From NCBI GenBank assembly GCA_943788135.1, contig CALSPC010000006.1:1-64000 (forward strand): a stretch of DNA of 64,000 bases, written 5' to 3'. Source of the stretch: an uncultured Paracoccaceae bacterium. GTDB taxonomy: Bacteria > Bacteroidota > Bacteroidia > Flavobacteriales > Flavobacteriaceae. The notes below the pieces were generated by a model, which worked only from the letters and a program-made list of their open reading frames with translations, was not told where the DNA came from and did not search any database. The position numbers and the translations under genes are program-made. The stretch's first letter is position 1; each line of letters starts with the position of its first letter. This document shows, in pieces, positions 27,285-38,074 of this stretch.

Positions 27285-28535
27285 TTAGCATTTTTTAAAA
27301 ATTTCTTTTTGAAACAAGGTAAACGCCATAGTTACTGCTTTTTGAACCACCCTAAGTCGTTGTGTTCCAAAGTTAAATTTTTGAGAATAAACGCCTTTAG
27401 GCGTAGCAATAGCAATAACAACCGTCCCCACCGCTTCGTCTGAATCTCCTTTAGAAGGTCCTGCATTTCCCGTTGTTGCGATACCATAATCCGAATCAAA
27501 TACACGCTTAACGTTCTCAGCCATTGCTTCTGCAACTTCAGAACTGACAACCGAATGCTTTTCAATTAGGTCTTCATCTACTTTCAAAATATTGATTTTA
27601 GACGCTGTGGAATAGGCTACCATACCGCCCTTAAAGTACGTCGATGCTCCTGGATAAGCAGTGATGTTTTCAGCGATTTTACCTCCAGTACAGCTTTCTG
27701 CAATGGCAAGGGTCTTTCCAAGTTTGACAAGTTGATTACCAATAATCTGCTCAATTGAAGACTGCTCTTCAAAACCAACAAAAATATCATTAATCAAAGG
27801 CAATAATGCAGTCACTTGTGCTTCGACAGCTGCACTAATAACTGCTTCGTCAAATCCCGTAGATGACAACCTCAAACGCACTCTACCAAGATTTGGAAGA
27901 TAAGCTAGTTTAATTGAAGATGGCAAGGCTGCTTCCCAATCTTTGATACGCTCTGCAATAACACTCTCTCCTAACCCATAGGTCAGTAGCGTTTTGTGTA
28001 ATATAAAAGGGCAATCAAATTTTTCTGAAATTCGGGGTAAGACCTCTTCATTCATTAAGCCTTTCATTTCATAAGGGACGCCAGGTAGCGAGATAAAAAC
28101 CGTATTGTTCTTCTCAATCCACATGCCTGGAGCACTCCCCGACTTATTCATCAAGGCAGTAGCTTTAGACAAGACTAGTGACTGGTCGATATTCACTTGC
28201 AAAAGTGGTTGTTTAACAAAGTTTTTCCATAAGTACTTAATATTAGCCAAAACAGCGTCGTCATAGACCAATGTATCTTCAAAGTAGTGGGCTAACGTTG
28301 TTTTTGTAATATCATCTTTGGTCGGTCCTAATCCCCCAGTTATAATCACAATATCTACATTTCTTTCCGCATTTTCAAAAGCGTTTAAAATATGTACCTT
28401 ATCGTCTTGAACAGACGTGATTTGATATACTGAAACCCCAATTTTATTTAAGGCTTTGGCGATAAATGCAGAATTGGTATCTACAATTTGACCAATTAGA
28501 ATTTCATCTCCAATGGTTATTATTTCTGCTTTCAT
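27285..28535 (-). CDS. cinA: CinA family protein (competence/damage-inducible, NMN deamidase domain)
   Basis: 416 residues with two domains: an N-terminal MoaB/MogA-like domain (AEIITIGDEILIGQIVDTNSAF, VIITGGLGPTKDDIT, SGSAPGMWIEK) acting as a nucleotide pyrophosphatase in studied homologues, and a C-terminal PncC domain (IAESCTGGKIAENITAYPGAS, GIATTGNAGPSKGDSDEAVGTV) that deamidates NMN for NAD recycling. The start is 3 nt after the reconstructed end of the fumarylacetoacetate hydrolase gene, so both are probably in one operon. Confidence 0.93.
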   Translation of the reverse strand: MKAEIITIGDEILIGQIVDTNSAFIAKALNKIGVSVYQITSVQDDKVHILNAFENAERNVDIVIITGGLGPTKDDITKTTLAHYFEDTLVYDDAVLANIKYLWKNFVKQPLLQVNIDQSLVLSKATALMNKSGSAPGMWIEKNNTVFISLPGVPYEMKGLMNEEVLPRISEKFDCPFILHKTLLTYGLGESVIAERIKDWEAALPSSIKLAYLPNLGRVRLRLSSTGFDEAVISAAVEAQVTALLPLINDIFVGFEEQSSIEQIIGNQLVKLGKTLAIAESCTGGKIAENITAYPGASTYFKGGMVAYSTASKINILKVDEDLIEKHSVVSSEVAEAMAENVKRVFDSDYGIATTGNAGPSKGDSDEAVGTVVIAIATPKGVYSQKFNFGTQRLRVVQKAVTMAFTLFQKEIFKKC

Positions 28536-28538
28536 ATT

Positions 28539-29151
28539 TTATTTAACTTTGATCGAAAAGAATTCGTCTTCCCCAATATACCCTTTCAAAGTATCATCAG
28601 GCTGCCACGCGACTCACGCCCGATGGCGTTCCCGTGAAAATTACATCTCCAATCTTTAGCGTAAAAAACTGAGAAACATAAGCGATAATTTCATCAATAG
28701 TCCACAACATATCCTTTGTGGAGGAAGACTGAACAATTGTATTGTTTTTATGAAGACTAAAGGGAAGATTGCTAAGGTCATCAAAACTTGATTTTGAAAC
28801 CCATTTCCCTACAACGGCTGAACCATCAAAGGCTTTCGATTTTTCCCAAGGCAAGCCTTTATCTTTCAGTTTTTTTTGAAGATCTCGAGCTGTAAAATCA
28901 ATTCCTAAGCCAATTTGGTCGTAGTATTTATGCGCAAATTTTGAATCGATATGTTTTCCAACACGATTGATTTTTACTAGAACCTCAACTTCATGGTGTA
29001 CCTCATCTGAAAAATCTGGAATAAAAAAGGGTTGTTTTTTTAAAAGGATTGCAGTATCAGGTTTCAAAAAAATTACCGGTTCGGATGGTTTTTCATTTTT
29101 GAGTTCTGATATGTGTTGCGCATAATTACGCCCAATACAAATGAGCTTCAT
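28539..29151 (-). pseudogene. Fumarylacetoacetate hydrolase family protein, frameshifted near the C-terminus
   Basis: The track ORF ends at 28597 with GTPSGVSRVAA, too early for the family. In the +1 frame the sequence continues QPDDTLKGYIGEDEFFSIKVK and ends at the TAA at 28539, three nt before cinA. Shortening GG to G at 28605-28606 joins them as SRVQPDDTLKGY. Restored length is about 203 residues. The FAH metal-binding core is intact (MKLICIGRNYAQHISELKN, HHEVEVLVKINRVGKHI). Members act as oxaloacetate tautomerase, acylpyruvate hydrolase or similar; substrate not assigned. Loss of the last 20 residues may or may not destroy activity. Confidence 0.8.
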
Positions 29152-29928
29152 TAGTGGAGTTTATTATTGAACGCTCTTAATTTGATAGCCGTTAATACTT
29201 TTTTGGTGTAGAGTGGGAAATCCGCTGAAAGTAGCCATCCAAAATATCCTGGTTCTTTGTCTAGAATTTCAGTCACTTTTTTGCCGTTGTGTTTTCCAAA
29301 AGAAAAACACTCATCACCATCTTTATCATAAGCAATAAAACCAGCAAAATCAGCAATTTTTTTACGCGAACTAAAGTCGGCTAAAAATGTGGTGTCATTT
29401 TCTAAATTTTCATAACGGTCTAGTTGCGCTTTTAAAACCTCGTATGTTGCCATAGTATCAGCTTCAGCGCTGTGAGCATCGTCTAAACTTCTATCACAGT
29501 AGAACTTAAATGCCGCCGATAGCGTGCGTTGTTCCATTTTGTGAAAAATAGTTTGCACATCAATAGACTGTCTGTTTTTCATATCAAAATCAACACCTGC
29601 TCTTAGCATTTCCTCTGCTAGTAAAGGAATATCGAAACGGTTAGAATTAAACCCTCCTAAATCTGAATCTTTAATCCATGAATGAATTTCTTTTGCCAAG
29701 CGATTTAAATGTGGGGGCATTAGCTACTTTTTCATTTGTAATCCCATGAACGGCAACAACCTGAGGAGGAATGTCCATTTCTGGGTTTACTAACCATGTT
29801 TTTTTGTCTTCAGAACCATCGGGATTTACTTTTAAAATAGAAATTTCAACAATTCTATCTTTAGTGATACTGATGCCTGTCGTTTCTAAATCAAAGAAAC
29901 AAATCGATTTATTTAGATTTAATTGCAT
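29151..29928 (-). pseudogene. DnaQ-like 3'-5' exonuclease, frameshifted
   Basis: Track ORFs 29671-29928 and 29151-29720 are two halves of one DEDDh exonuclease of about 258 residues. The N-terminal part holds the ExoI motif SICFFDLETTGISITKDRIVE and ends in VHGITNEKVANAPTFKS; the second part continues LAKEIHSWIKDSDLGGFNSNRFDIPLL (ExoII) and DDAHSAEADTMATYEVL (ExoIII with catalytic His). Removing one G of GG at 29696-29697 joins them as SLAKEIHS. A C-terminal DUF3820-like segment (FSFGKHNGKKVTEIL) follows. Its stop TAA overlaps the start of the FAH gene (TAATG). Confidence 0.82.
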
Positions 29929-29930
29929 GT

Positions 29931-31241
29931 TTATAGTGTTCTGTTTTCATCCCAAGCTTCGAGATACTCTTTGATTGTTTTTATAAACTGCCCGCCTAGT
30001 GCACCATTAACTACCCGGTGATCGTAGGAATGTGATAAAAATAATTTTTGTCTAATCCCTATAAAATCGCCTTCGCTAGTTTCAATAACAGCTGGCACTT
30101 TTCTAATAGCGCCAAGGGCCAAAATACCAACTTGTGGTTGATTGATGATTGGTGTACCCATAATACTTCCGAAACTTCCAACATTAGTTACGGTATATGT
30201 ACCATCTTGAATATCATCCGGTTTCAATGTATTGGTTCGTGCACGATGCGCTAAATCATTCACGCTTTTAGTCATACCAATTAAGTTTAATTGATCTGCG
30301 TTTTTAATTACTGGTACAATTAAATTACCATCGTCCAAAGCCGCAGCCATTCCGATATTGATATTTTTACGTTTGATTATTTTACCGTCCTGTAGCGAAA
30401 TATTAAGCATAGGATGCTGTGTGAGCGCATAGGCAACAGCTTCTAAAAATATAGGAGTAAAGGTCAAGTTTTGTCCCTCACGAGCTTTGAAAGCTTCTTT
30501 TATTTTGAGTCTCCAATTCCAGATTTTGGTAACATCAACTTCGATAAAAGACTGTACATGTGCTGCGGTCTGTAAAGACTGCGTCATGTGTTTAGACACG
30601 AGTTTACCCATACGAGATAACTCAATAATTTCATCTTCTCCACGACTGATTACTGGTTGAGCCGTGGTTGAATTTGCGGCAACTGAAACCTGAGGCGGTT
30701 GTGGAGTTTTTATTTCTTCTGATTTCGAATTTGATCTGTTAGACAAATAAGACAAAATATCATTTTTGGTAACTCTACCTTCCTTACCAGACCCAACAAT
30801 CGCATCTAATTCTGCTTGTGAAACACCTTCTTTTTTAGCAATGTTTTTTACTAATGGCGAATAAAAACGGGCGTCGTTAGAGCGTGTTGAAGTTAGTGTC
30901 TCTTGAACTTTATCAATTGAAGCTTCTAACTGTTCAACTTCTACTGGTTCAGGAGTTTGTAGTGTTTCCTTGGGCTGCTCTGTACTAACCGAATCGTTGC
31001 CCGCTGTTTCAATAATTGCAATGGTTTGACCAACTTCGATGACAGCATCAACCTCAAAAAGTTTTTGAATAAGAACACCTTCAACTTCACTTGGAACCTC
31101 ACTATCAACCTTATCCGTCGCGATTTCTAAAACAGCCTCATCAGCTTCAATTGTATCACCTACATCCTTGAGCCATGCCGTTAAAGTGGCTTCTGCTACA
31201 CTCTCACCCATTTTGGGTAATTTAAGTTCAAATTTTGCCAT
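29931..31241 (-). CDS. Dihydrolipoamide acyltransferase (2-oxo acid dehydrogenase E2)
   Basis: 436 residues with the full E2 layout: lipoyl domain with the lipoyl-lysine in EIATDKVDSEVPSEVEG (about residue 43), an acidic linker, an E1/E3-binding domain FYSPLVKNIAKKEGVSQAELDAIVGSGKEGRVTKNDIL, and the catalytic domain ending LSHSYDHRVVNGALGGQF. The usual DHRxxDG has Asn in place of Asp. Best guess is the branched-chain keto-acid E2, but pyruvate or 2-oxoglutarate E2 are not excluded. It is 2 nt upstream of the exonuclease gene in transcription order and has a -7 box. Confidence 0.88.
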   Translation of the reverse strand: MAKFELKLPKMGESVAEATLTAWLKDVGDTIEADEAVLEIATDKVDSEVPSEVEGVLIQKLFEVDAVIEVGQTIAIIETAGNDSVSTEQPKETLQTPEPVEVEQLEASIDKVQETLTSTRSNDARFYSPLVKNIAKKEGVSQAELDAIVGSGKEGRVTKNDILSYLSNRSNSKSEEIKTPQPPQVSVAANSTTAQPVISRGEDEIIELSRMGKLVSKHMTQSLQTAAHVQSFIEVDVTKIWNWRLKIKEAFKAREGQNLTFTPIFLEAVAYALTQHPMLNISLQDGKIIKRKNINIGMAAALDDGNLIVPVIKNADQLNLIGMTKSVNDLAHRARTNTLKPDDIQDGTYTVTNVGSFGSIMGTPIINQPQVGILALGAIRKVPAVIETSEGDFIGIRQKLFLSHSYDHRVVNGALGGQFIKTIKEYLEAWDENRTL

Positions 31242-31275
31242 AGTTTTATGCGATAGGGTATATTGTTATAGAGCA

Positions 31276-31283
31276 CAAAATTA
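31276..31283 (-). promoter_or_regulatory. Candidate -7 box for the E2 gene
   Basis: Minus strand TAATTTTG matches TAnnTTTG exactly, ending 34 nt before the ATG. The upstream TTG lies about 16 nt away; spacing is slightly short. Confidence 0.4.
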
Positions 31284-31312
31284 ACTAAAATTGATGAAAC
31301 AATTTGAAAAAT

Positions 31313-32401
31313 TTAAAATTGTATGACCTCGCCTACACTATCTGCAGAATTACTACCCAGTATATAGTGGCAATTTTTAGGTTGTATCTTAAAAATAGAA
31401 GTCTTTACTTTAGGATCTTGCATCTGATTAATAATAGCTTTAAACGACAGTATTGAGGCATCAAAAATTAATTCAGAACTGGAATTTAATTCTTCTAAAG
31501 AAGCAATCACAGACGGATTCAATGTGTTCACTAATCGCGCTTCAGGATGTGTTGAAATTAATACCAATTTTTTCTTGTGTTCAGGGTGCTGCTTATTCAT
31601 CGGCATTACCCGAACTAATAACTTAACTGCTATACTAACCAGGAGATCAAAACACCTATTATATTTAAAGTGTTTTTTATAAAATATTTGCATGGCACCA
31701 TAAAACCGTTTTAGATACACCGCATTCCTTTGCGTACTTTCACCCTTATAATGAATCACAGATGTAGATCCAAAATAGTAATTATTAAACCCTTTTTTAT
31801 GAGCTTTAAAAGAGAAATCAATATCTTCTCCGTACATGAAATAATCTTCATCAAACCCGTCTAGGCAATTATATAGTGAGCGCTTCAAAAACATAAAGGC
31901 ACCAACTAAGACCTCTACTTTTGCAGTATCAAATTCATTGATATGATTGGCATAATAGGCCTTAGAATTTCCAAATATTTTTTTAACTGCAATTTTAATT
32001 ACTGGAATATTGCGTTTACTTTCAGGAAGAAATTTACCCGCTCCATCAATTAAACGACAACCTATAATCCCTAAATCTATTTGTTGTTCTGCAAAATCAA
32101 GAAGCGATTGAAACGTATCTTCTGCCACTACTGTATCTGGGTTCAAAATACAAACATACTCCCCTTTAGCTACTTTAACGGCTTGGTTATTGGCTTTTGA
32201 AAATCCGACATTTGATGCATTTTCAATTAAAGTTACTGATGGAAATTTTTCCTTTACCATGGCGCAACTTCCATCTTTAGAATCGTTGTCTATAACAATA
32301 ATTTCTGAATCAATACCATCTAATGCAGCCCCTACACTTTGCAGACACAGTTCAAGAAAATAGCGCACATTATAATTTAGTATGACAACGGATAGTCTCA
32401 A
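31313..32401 (-). CDS. Glycosyltransferase family 2 protein
   Basis: 362 residues. GT-A fold motifs: LSVVILNYNVRYFLELCLQS, IIVIDNDSKDGSCAMV, NVGFSKANNQAVKVAKGEYVCILNPDTVV (the DxD-equivalent NPDT) and DEDYFMYGEDIDFSFKAHKKG, which is typical of rhamnosyl-type GT2 enzymes. Two hydrophobic stretches near residues 255-270 suggest membrane association. It probably builds a surface polysaccharide. It starts 6 nt from the recR stop on the same strand, so it may be expressed with recR, although no function links them. Confidence 0.88.
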   Translation of the reverse strand: MRLSVVILNYNVRYFLELCLQSVGAALDGIDSEIIVIDNDSKDGSCAMVKEKFPSVTLIENASNVGFSKANNQAVKVAKGEYVCILNPDTVVAEDTFQSLLDFAEQQIDLGIIGCRLIDGAGKFLPESKRNIPVIKIAVKKIFGNSKAYYANHINEFDTAKVEVLVGAFMFLKRSLYNCLDGFDEDYFMYGEDIDFSFKAHKKGFNNYYFGSTSVIHYKGESTQRNAVYLKRFYGAMQIFYKKHFKYNRCFDLLVSIAVKLLVRVMPMNKQHPEHKKKLVLISTHPEARLVNTLNPSVIASLEELNSSSELIFDASILSFKAIINQMQDPKVKTSIFKIQPKNCHYILGSNSADSVGEVIQF

Positions 32402-32407
32402 AAAAAA

Positions 32408-33025
32408 TTACGATTTAAAAGAAAGTTCGAATGGAATTCTATTGGTTATGCTTCGTCCAAGGGTGACTTCGTCGGCATATTCTAATTCGTCTCCTACAGA
32501 AATTCCACGAGCAATGGTAGAAATCACTACTTCCATGTCTTGAATTTGTTTAAAAATATAAAAGTTGGTTGTATCGCCCTCCATTGTTGAGCTTAACGCA
32601 AAAATAAGTTCTTTTGTATGGCCAGACCTAACTTTTTCAATTAAACTATTTATTTTTAAATCGTGTGGACCAACACCATCCATTGGAGAAATTTTTCCAC
32701 CCAACACATGGTACACCCCTCTATACGAGGCCGTACTTTCGATAGCCATCACATCTCGAATGTCTTCAACTACACATATTACGTCTTGATTTCGATTGGA
32801 ATTGCTACAAATTTCACATAAATCTGAATCACTAATATTGTGACAGTTCTTACAGAAATTAATATTTTGACGCATTTGTTGCAAGGCTTCTGTTAAATGA
32901 AGTGTTTGCGACTCAGGCTGACGCATCAGATGAAGTACAAGTCGTAGTGCCGTACGTCGTCCTATTCCTGGCAGTTGCGCCACTTCATCTACGGCACTTT
33001 GTAATAATTTTGAAGAAAATTCCAT
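32408..33025 (-). CDS. recR: Recombination mediator protein RecR
   Basis: 205 residues. RecR works with RecO/RecF to load RecA at gaps. Features in order: helix-hairpin-helix [19 protein letters not shown], zinc finger [16 protein letters not shown], Toprim domain starting [28 protein letters not shown], and the Walker-like C-terminus [19 protein letters not shown]. Upstream gene on the same strand is the T9SS-sorted protein, 73 nt away. Confidence 0.96.
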   Translation of the reverse strand: MEFSSKLLQSAVDEVAQLPGIGRRTALRLVLHLMRQPESQTLHLTEALQQMRQNINFCKNCHNISDSDLCEICSNSNRNQDVICVVEDIRDVMAIESTASYRGVYHVLGGKISPMDGVGPHDLKINSLIEKVRSGHTKELIFALSSTMEGDTTNFYIFKQIQDMEVVISTIARGISVGDELEYADEVTLGRSITNRIPFELSFKS

Positions 33026-33097
33026 TAGACAAATTTAGATAAAATTAAACGACTTCAAGTCATGAAGTTTAACATCTCTTCACACTAAAAACAGAGC

Positions 33098-36000
33098 TTA
33101 GTTTATAATTAATTTTTTAGTGATTTCCCGATTTAATGTATTTACTTTTAGAAAATACAAGCCTTGTGGAGCCTCTAATTGAATTTCTGAGTTTTGAGAT
33201 AAATCTCTGTTTTTTTCATAAAAAACCAACTTTCCAAGTGTATCATAAATTTTTATGGTCACTTGAGTATTTAATTTCCAATTTAGCTTAAATATTCCAG
33301 TGGATGGATTTGGCGATACGATCAGCTCAGAAATTTGTAAGTCATCAACTCCTAAGGCTGATGGATTATATAAATTAACACGCCACAGTCCACGACCATA
33401 TGTTGCGACATACAACTTATTATCTGCCGTATTGATTTCTAGTTCATTGACTTTAACATTGGGCAACCCCGTATTATAAGAGGTCCAAGAGGTGTCATTC
33501 GCTCTGAGGTAATAAATCCCATAATTCATCCCGAGGTACAATATATCTTCGTTATAAGTGGTATCCCAAACCAAAGCTAAGGCACTAAAATTAGGCAAGT
33601 CTTGTTTTGTAATACTCCATGTTTGGCCACCATCGATTGAAACATAAACTTTATTTGAAGAACTTGTGGCAATGGCTAGTTTATTTGAATTTGTAGGATG
33701 TATGGCTATTGAATTAATATTGCCTGCAAACCCTGTCTGCTGTACCCAATCTCCATTGGAGCCCCCATTTGTTGTTTTATAAAGATTACTCCCAAATGCA
33801 GCATACATGGTATTACTATCGGAAGGTGCTATTTTAAGATGGTTTGCAGCGCTACCAAAATCTTGTGATATAGCAGTCCAATTATCCCCTGCATCAATGG
33901 ATTTCCATATTTTGCTGTAACCAGAATAGAGAGTCGTCGCAACATTAGGATCTTGCTCAAAAGGAGTGACCCATTGACCATCTGGATTTCCATCGTTATC
34001 AAAATCGCCATGATTTAAAGTACTTCTGCTATTTCCTTGATCGACTGATTTATATAGTCTCCCGCCTTGAGAAGTTCCATACAAAATATCAGGATTAGAA
34101 TGGTCCACAAAAGTTTCCATACCGTCGGCTCCTAACCAATCATACCAAATACCATCTGCCCTATAAACCGAGGTTCCATTATCTTGTGAGCCTCCGGAAA
34201 CAATAACTGGATCTGTTTGACTAATTCCAATTTTATAAAATTGACGTATTCCCAAACCAGCACTTAAATCGGAATAATAGCTACTACTGACATTTAGCGG
34301 GTCATTGGCTACAAAAATACCACCATCACTAGCCACATATATTTTGTCATTATGATAGATCATCATATCAATATCGGCATGGCAATAGCCTATGTTTTCA
34401 GATGAAGCATTTTGAGGTATCCATTGAGAGGTTACATTAAAATCCGTACCGCCATTTGTTGAACGCCATGATAAAATACCCGCAATGTGCACGTCATCTG
34501 CATCAGAAGGATTGACAATAATGTCCATATCTCTAGGTGCTTGCCCTCTGTCATCACTTGCATCTGATTGATAACCAAAATAATTTTTCCCGTCGTGGGC
34601 TAGTTTAGAAAAACTAGAACCATCATCTAAAGATTTATAAAACCCTCCAAATAGACCACTATTAGCTTCAAGTAGATAGACAACATCTGGGGCGTTCGCA
34701 GAAACACCTATCATTTTTGGGTTTGCACTAAAGTTTTCTACACTAGACGGCACAATAGCATCAAAATTATCTGAAAACAAGACGCCTTGTGTTGGACTTT
34801 CTACGGAAACATCATCTAATGTGACTTCACTTGCATAAAAGGAATGCCCTTCGATAGCTATATAATAGTCTGCTGTTGGATCTGGCAAATCAATTGAGAC
34901 GTCTTCCCATGCTGAAAATTCATTGGAGATAGTACTCAATAAAATCCATGTTTCAGAAAGTCCAGTTTTATAAAATATTTTAAGAGGATTAGCAGGATTA
35001 TCTGGAAATCGAAGATTTACATTTGTAAAAGAAAATTTTAATGTTGCATCTGAAATCCCACTAAGATTGATTGCAGGTGTAATTAATTTTGTAATCGAAT
35101 TAGCTGCAGAATATAGTTTTAAAATTGCTAATTTTGAGCCGCTTTTAGCAGTTACTGAACTATTGTAGTTAGATTCAGCTAGGGCCCATTTAGTAGTCTC
35201 AGACACATATTCTTGACTCCAAAAACGTGGTGTTCCTGGATAATAAGGGATTACAGTATACTGTTGAGTTTTTGTAAAACTCTGACCGCCATCTGTTGAT
35301 TTAAAAAACGAATCCCCAGAAGCATATATCGTATTGACATCTCCAGGCTTAAACTCTATATCATAACCTCTAGAAGATTCTGAGTGAATTTTGACCCAAT
35401 TGGCACCACCATCCAAAGATTGAAAAATTCCAGAATTTTGGGTTGAACAAAATAGTTGATTTGTATTTGTTGGATTGATTAAAATTTTATTAACACTGCC
35501 ATTTCCTGTATCCGCTAATTCGTTCCAAGTCGCTCCAGCATCTGTGGATATAAAGATAACACCACTAGTACTTCCCCAATAATAGATGTCAGAATTCGTA
35601 GGGTGTATGGTTAAAGCATACACACCAATATTCGAAAGATTATCTGTCAGTACAGACCAGCTAGCACTGCCATCAGTGGTTTTCCAAACCCCACCTCCTG
35701 GAGATCCAACAATAATATGATCGTCATTAGAGGGATCTATTGCAATACTAGTAATCCGTCCAACACCTGGATTCCATCCTGAAGTTTGATTCCAGGTTGA
35801 AGGTCCTAATTGCTCCCAATTGGCAACACTACGCATTCGTCCTAATGGCGACGCATTATTTTGGTAAGAATTGTACCGTTCAATTTCATTATAGTAAAAT
35901 GAAGGCGACTTTAATAGTCCACGCTCATCTTGCATACGAAGCGCATCATACTCCCAACGTTTATAACTTTTATAACCAGTACCTCTACCTTTATCTCTGT

Positions 36001-36139
36001 TTAAAAAGTAAGCATCAGCACTAGTCTGTATTTCCTGAACTGTATATTGCCCAGAATTGATCATCTCTTGATACTCTTGAGCTTCAATAGAAAAAAAACT
36101 AATTGCAAAAACGCCTAAAATGATCACAAATTTTTTCAT
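33098..36139 (-). CDS. Large secreted BNR/Asp-box repeat protein with T9SS type A sorting domain
   Basis: The track start (36217) adds an unlikely extension; the ATG at 36139 gives MKKFVIILGVFAISFFSIEAQ, a clean signal peptide, and about 1013 residues. Many Asp-box motifs of VPS10/sialidase type blades are visible (STDAGATWNEL, SLDGGANWVKI, SIDAGDNWTAI, SIDGGQTWSIT). An insertion around residues 320-460 looks like a jelly-roll/CUB-type domain. The last 80 residues (IVSPNPSTGIFKLNW ... GLYFLKVNTLNREITKKLIIN) form the type A C-terminal sorting domain, so the protein is exported by the type IX system. Ligand or enzyme activity unknown. Confidence 0.9.
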   Translation of the reverse strand: MKKFVIILGVFAISFFSIEAQEYQEMINSGQYTVQEIQTSADAYFLNRDKGRGTGYKSYKRWEYDALRMQDERGLLKSPSFYYNEIERYNSYQNNASPLGRMRSVANWEQLGPSTWNQTSGWNPGVGRITSIAIDPSNDDHIIVGSPGGGVWKTTDGSASWSVLTDNLSNIGVYALTIHPTNSDIYYWGSTSGVIFISTDAGATWNELADTGNGSVNKILINPTNTNQLFCSTQNSGIFQSLDGGANWVKIHSESSRGYDIEFKPGDVNTIYASGDSFFKSTDGGQSFTKTQQYTVIPYYPGTPRFWSQEYVSETTKWALAESNYNSSVTAKSGSKLAILKLYSAANSITKLITPAINLSGISDATLKFSFTNVNLRFPDNPANPLKIFYKTGLSETWILLSTISNEFSAWEDVSIDLPDPTADYYIAIEGHSFYASEVTLDDVSVESPTQGVLFSDNFDAIVPSSVENFSANPKMIGVSANAPDVVYLLEANSGLFGGFYKSLDDGSSFSKLAHDGKNYFGYQSDASDDRGQAPRDMDIIVNPSDADDVHIAGILSWRSTNGGTDFNVTSQWIPQNASSENIGYCHADIDMMIYHNDKIYVASDGGIFVANDPLNVSSSYYSDLSAGLGIRQFYKIGISQTDPVIVSGGSQDNGTSVYRADGIWYDWLGADGMETFVDHSNPDILYGTSQGGRLYKSVDQGNSRSTLNHGDFDNDGNPDGQWVTPFEQDPNVATTLYSGYSKIWKSIDAGDNWTAISQDFGSAANHLKIAPSDSNTMYAAFGSNLYKTTNGGSNGDWVQQTGFAGNINSIAIHPTNSNKLAIATSSSNKVYVSIDGGQTWSITKQDLPNFSALALVWDTTYNEDILYLGMNYGIYYLRANDTSWTSYNTGLPNVKVNELEINTADNKLYVATYGRGLWRVNLYNPSALGVDDLQISELIVSPNPSTGIFKLNWKLNTQVTIKIYDTLGKLVFYEKNRDLSQNSEIQLEAPQGLYFLKVNTLNREITKKLIIN

Positions 36140-36192
36140 AATAGTAGTATAATTGGTTAATATTGTAAAGATAATAAATACTATTTTAACGC

Positions 36193-37650
36193 ATGAGCTC
36201 CTTTTTAATATTAACACTCCTTATCAGTTATTTTTTAGTTTTGATCCTGATCTCTTACATCACAGGAAAAAACGACTCCAATGTGGACTTTTTTAAAGCC
36301 GGTAAACAATCGCCTTGGTATCTGGTTGCTTTTGGAATGATTGGTGCGTCGTTATCTGGAGTTACCTTTATTTCGGTTCCGGGTTGGGTCGAGGCCTCTC
36401 AGTTTAGTTATTTTCAAGTCGTTTTGGGCTATATGGTGGGCTATGTGGTAGTCGCTTATGTCTTGCTCCCTGTGTATTATAAATTAAATCTAACTTCCAT
36501 TTACGAATATCTACTTCAGCGGTTTGGAGTTGTAAGTCACAAAACGGGCGCCTTTTTCTTTTTTATATCAAGAGTTTTAGGTGCGGCTTTCCGTTTATAT
36601 CTAGTGGCTATTGTGTTACAACAGTTTGTATTTAGCGACTGGAATGTACCTTTCGAAATAACTGTGATTATTTCTATTCTTTTAATTTGGATATACACCT
36701 TTAGAGGCGGCATTAAAACCATTGTTTGGACCGATACGCTTCAAACCTTATTCATGATTACGGCAGTGGTTTTATCCATCTATTTTATTACTGATAATTT
36801 GGGCTGGAGTTTCAAAGGGTTTTTGGCTTCTGATGAATTAAAATCTTATAACACTATTTTTAATACCGCTAATATCTTAGAGAAAAACTACTTTCTGAAA
36901 TCCTTTTTTGGAGGGCTATTTATTACTATTTGTATGACGGGACTGGATCAGGATATGATGCAAAAAAATCTAACATGTAGGTCGCTTAAAGACGCTCAAA
37001 AAAACATGCTTTCTTTTAGTGTTGTACTCACTTTTGTGACCTTTCTGTTTATGCTTCTCGGAGCACTTTTATTTATTTATGCCAAGAAAAACAATATCGC
37101 GATTCCGCTACTAGACGGCAAACCTAAAACCGATTTATTATTTCCAGAAATCGCTTTGAATAGCGGTTTGGGGATCACCCTAGGAATTACGTTTATTTTG
37201 GGATTAATTGCCGCTGCATACAGCAGTGCCGATAGCGCTTTAACCTCTTTAACAACCTCATTTTGTGTGGATATTTTAGATCTAAAAGATAAATCGGAAG
37301 ACGAGCAAAAATCAATTCGTAAAAAAACACATATTGGCATGAGTATACTTTTGGTGGTGGTCATCATTGCCTTTAAATACATTTTAAATTCTAATGTGAT
37401 TAATAGTTTATTAACCGTTGCAGGCTACACTTATGGACCGCTTTTAGGCTTATATGCCTTTGGAATATTCACCAACTATAAGATCAAAGACCGCTATGTT
37501 TGGTTGGTGGCGTTAGCTTCAGTGAGTATCGTGTTTTTTCTAGGTTCAATACCTCCAAGCTATATAGGAGGCTATGTCATTGGCTATGAACTTCTCCCTT
37601 TAAATGGGCTCTTGACTTTTTTAGGATTAATACTGATTCGTCGAAAGTAA
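36193..37650 (+). CDS. Sodium:solute symporter family protein
   Basis: 485 residues with about 13 hydrophobic segments. SSS family marks include the start [41 protein letters not shown], the [16 protein letters not shown] segment and [23 protein letters not shown], which contains the Na+-site serines. It imports an unknown solute with sodium across the inner membrane. Divergent from the T9SS-sorted protein gene with a 53-nt gap, and its 3' end overlaps the convergent CoA-binding gene by 24 nt. Confidence 0.9.
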   Translation: MSSFLILTLLISYFLVLILISYITGKNDSNVDFFKAGKQSPWYLVAFGMIGASLSGVTFISVPGWVEASQFSYFQVVLGYMVGYVVVAYVLLPVYYKLNLTSIYEYLLQRFGVVSHKTGAFFFFISRVLGAAFRLYLVAIVLQQFVFSDWNVPFEITVIISILLIWIYTFRGGIKTIVWTDTLQTLFMITAVVLSIYFITDNLGWSFKGFLASDELKSYNTIFNTANILEKNYFLKSFFGGLFITICMTGLDQDMMQKNLTCRSLKDAQKNMLSFSVVLTFVTFLFMLLGALLFIYAKKNNIAIPLLDGKPKTDLLFPEIALNSGLGITLGITFILGLIAAAYSSADSALTSLTTSFCVDILDLKDKSEDEQKSIRKKTHIGMSILLVVVIIAFKYILNSNVINSLLTVAGYTYGPLLGLYAFGIFTNYKIKDRYVWLVALASVSIVFFLGSIPPSYIGGYVIGYELLPLNGLLTFLGLILIRRK

Positions 37651-37992
37651 TACCAAGGTGCACGCAACTTCAAAATTAATAGAGGCTGACTCTAAACGTT
37701 TATAAAACTCAGGGTTTTCAGTTCCGGGATTAAAGATTACACGGGCTGGGTTTAATCCTATAATATACTCATAATACGCTTGTTGGCGTTTTGGATTTAA
37801 GTACAAGGTAACAGTATGAATAGCGTTATAAGGCTGTAATTCGGTATCGATTTTTATACCACAAATTTCTCCTGCTCTTAAACCAAACGCTTTAACTTCT
37901 AAGCTATGAGCACATAAGCGGTGTATGGCTATATTGGAATAACGTTCAGGATTCAAAGAGGCTCCGAGAACTAGTGTTTTTTTAGATGACAT
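37627..37992 (-). CDS. CoA-binding domain protein (YccU-like)
   Basis: 121 residues, single Rossmann-like CoA-binding domain: [22 protein letters not shown] (glycine-rich loop), [36 protein letters not shown]. It resembles E. coli YccU and the N-terminal domain of succinyl-CoA synthetase alpha. Specific role unknown. Converges with the symporter gene, sharing 24 nt of coding sequence. Confidence 0.82.
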   Translation of the reverse strand: MSSKKTLVLGASLNPERYSNIAIHRLCAHSLEVKAFGLRAGEICGIKIDTELQPYNAIHTVTLYLNPKRQQAYYEYIIGLNPARVIFNPGTENPEFYKRLESASINFEVACTLVLLSTNQY

Positions 37993-38074
37993 AGATTATT
38001 TTGAATTAAATCGTAACAAAAATAGTGTACAGTCGTCTAATCTACAAAAGCATACTAATTATATCCCCAAATAA

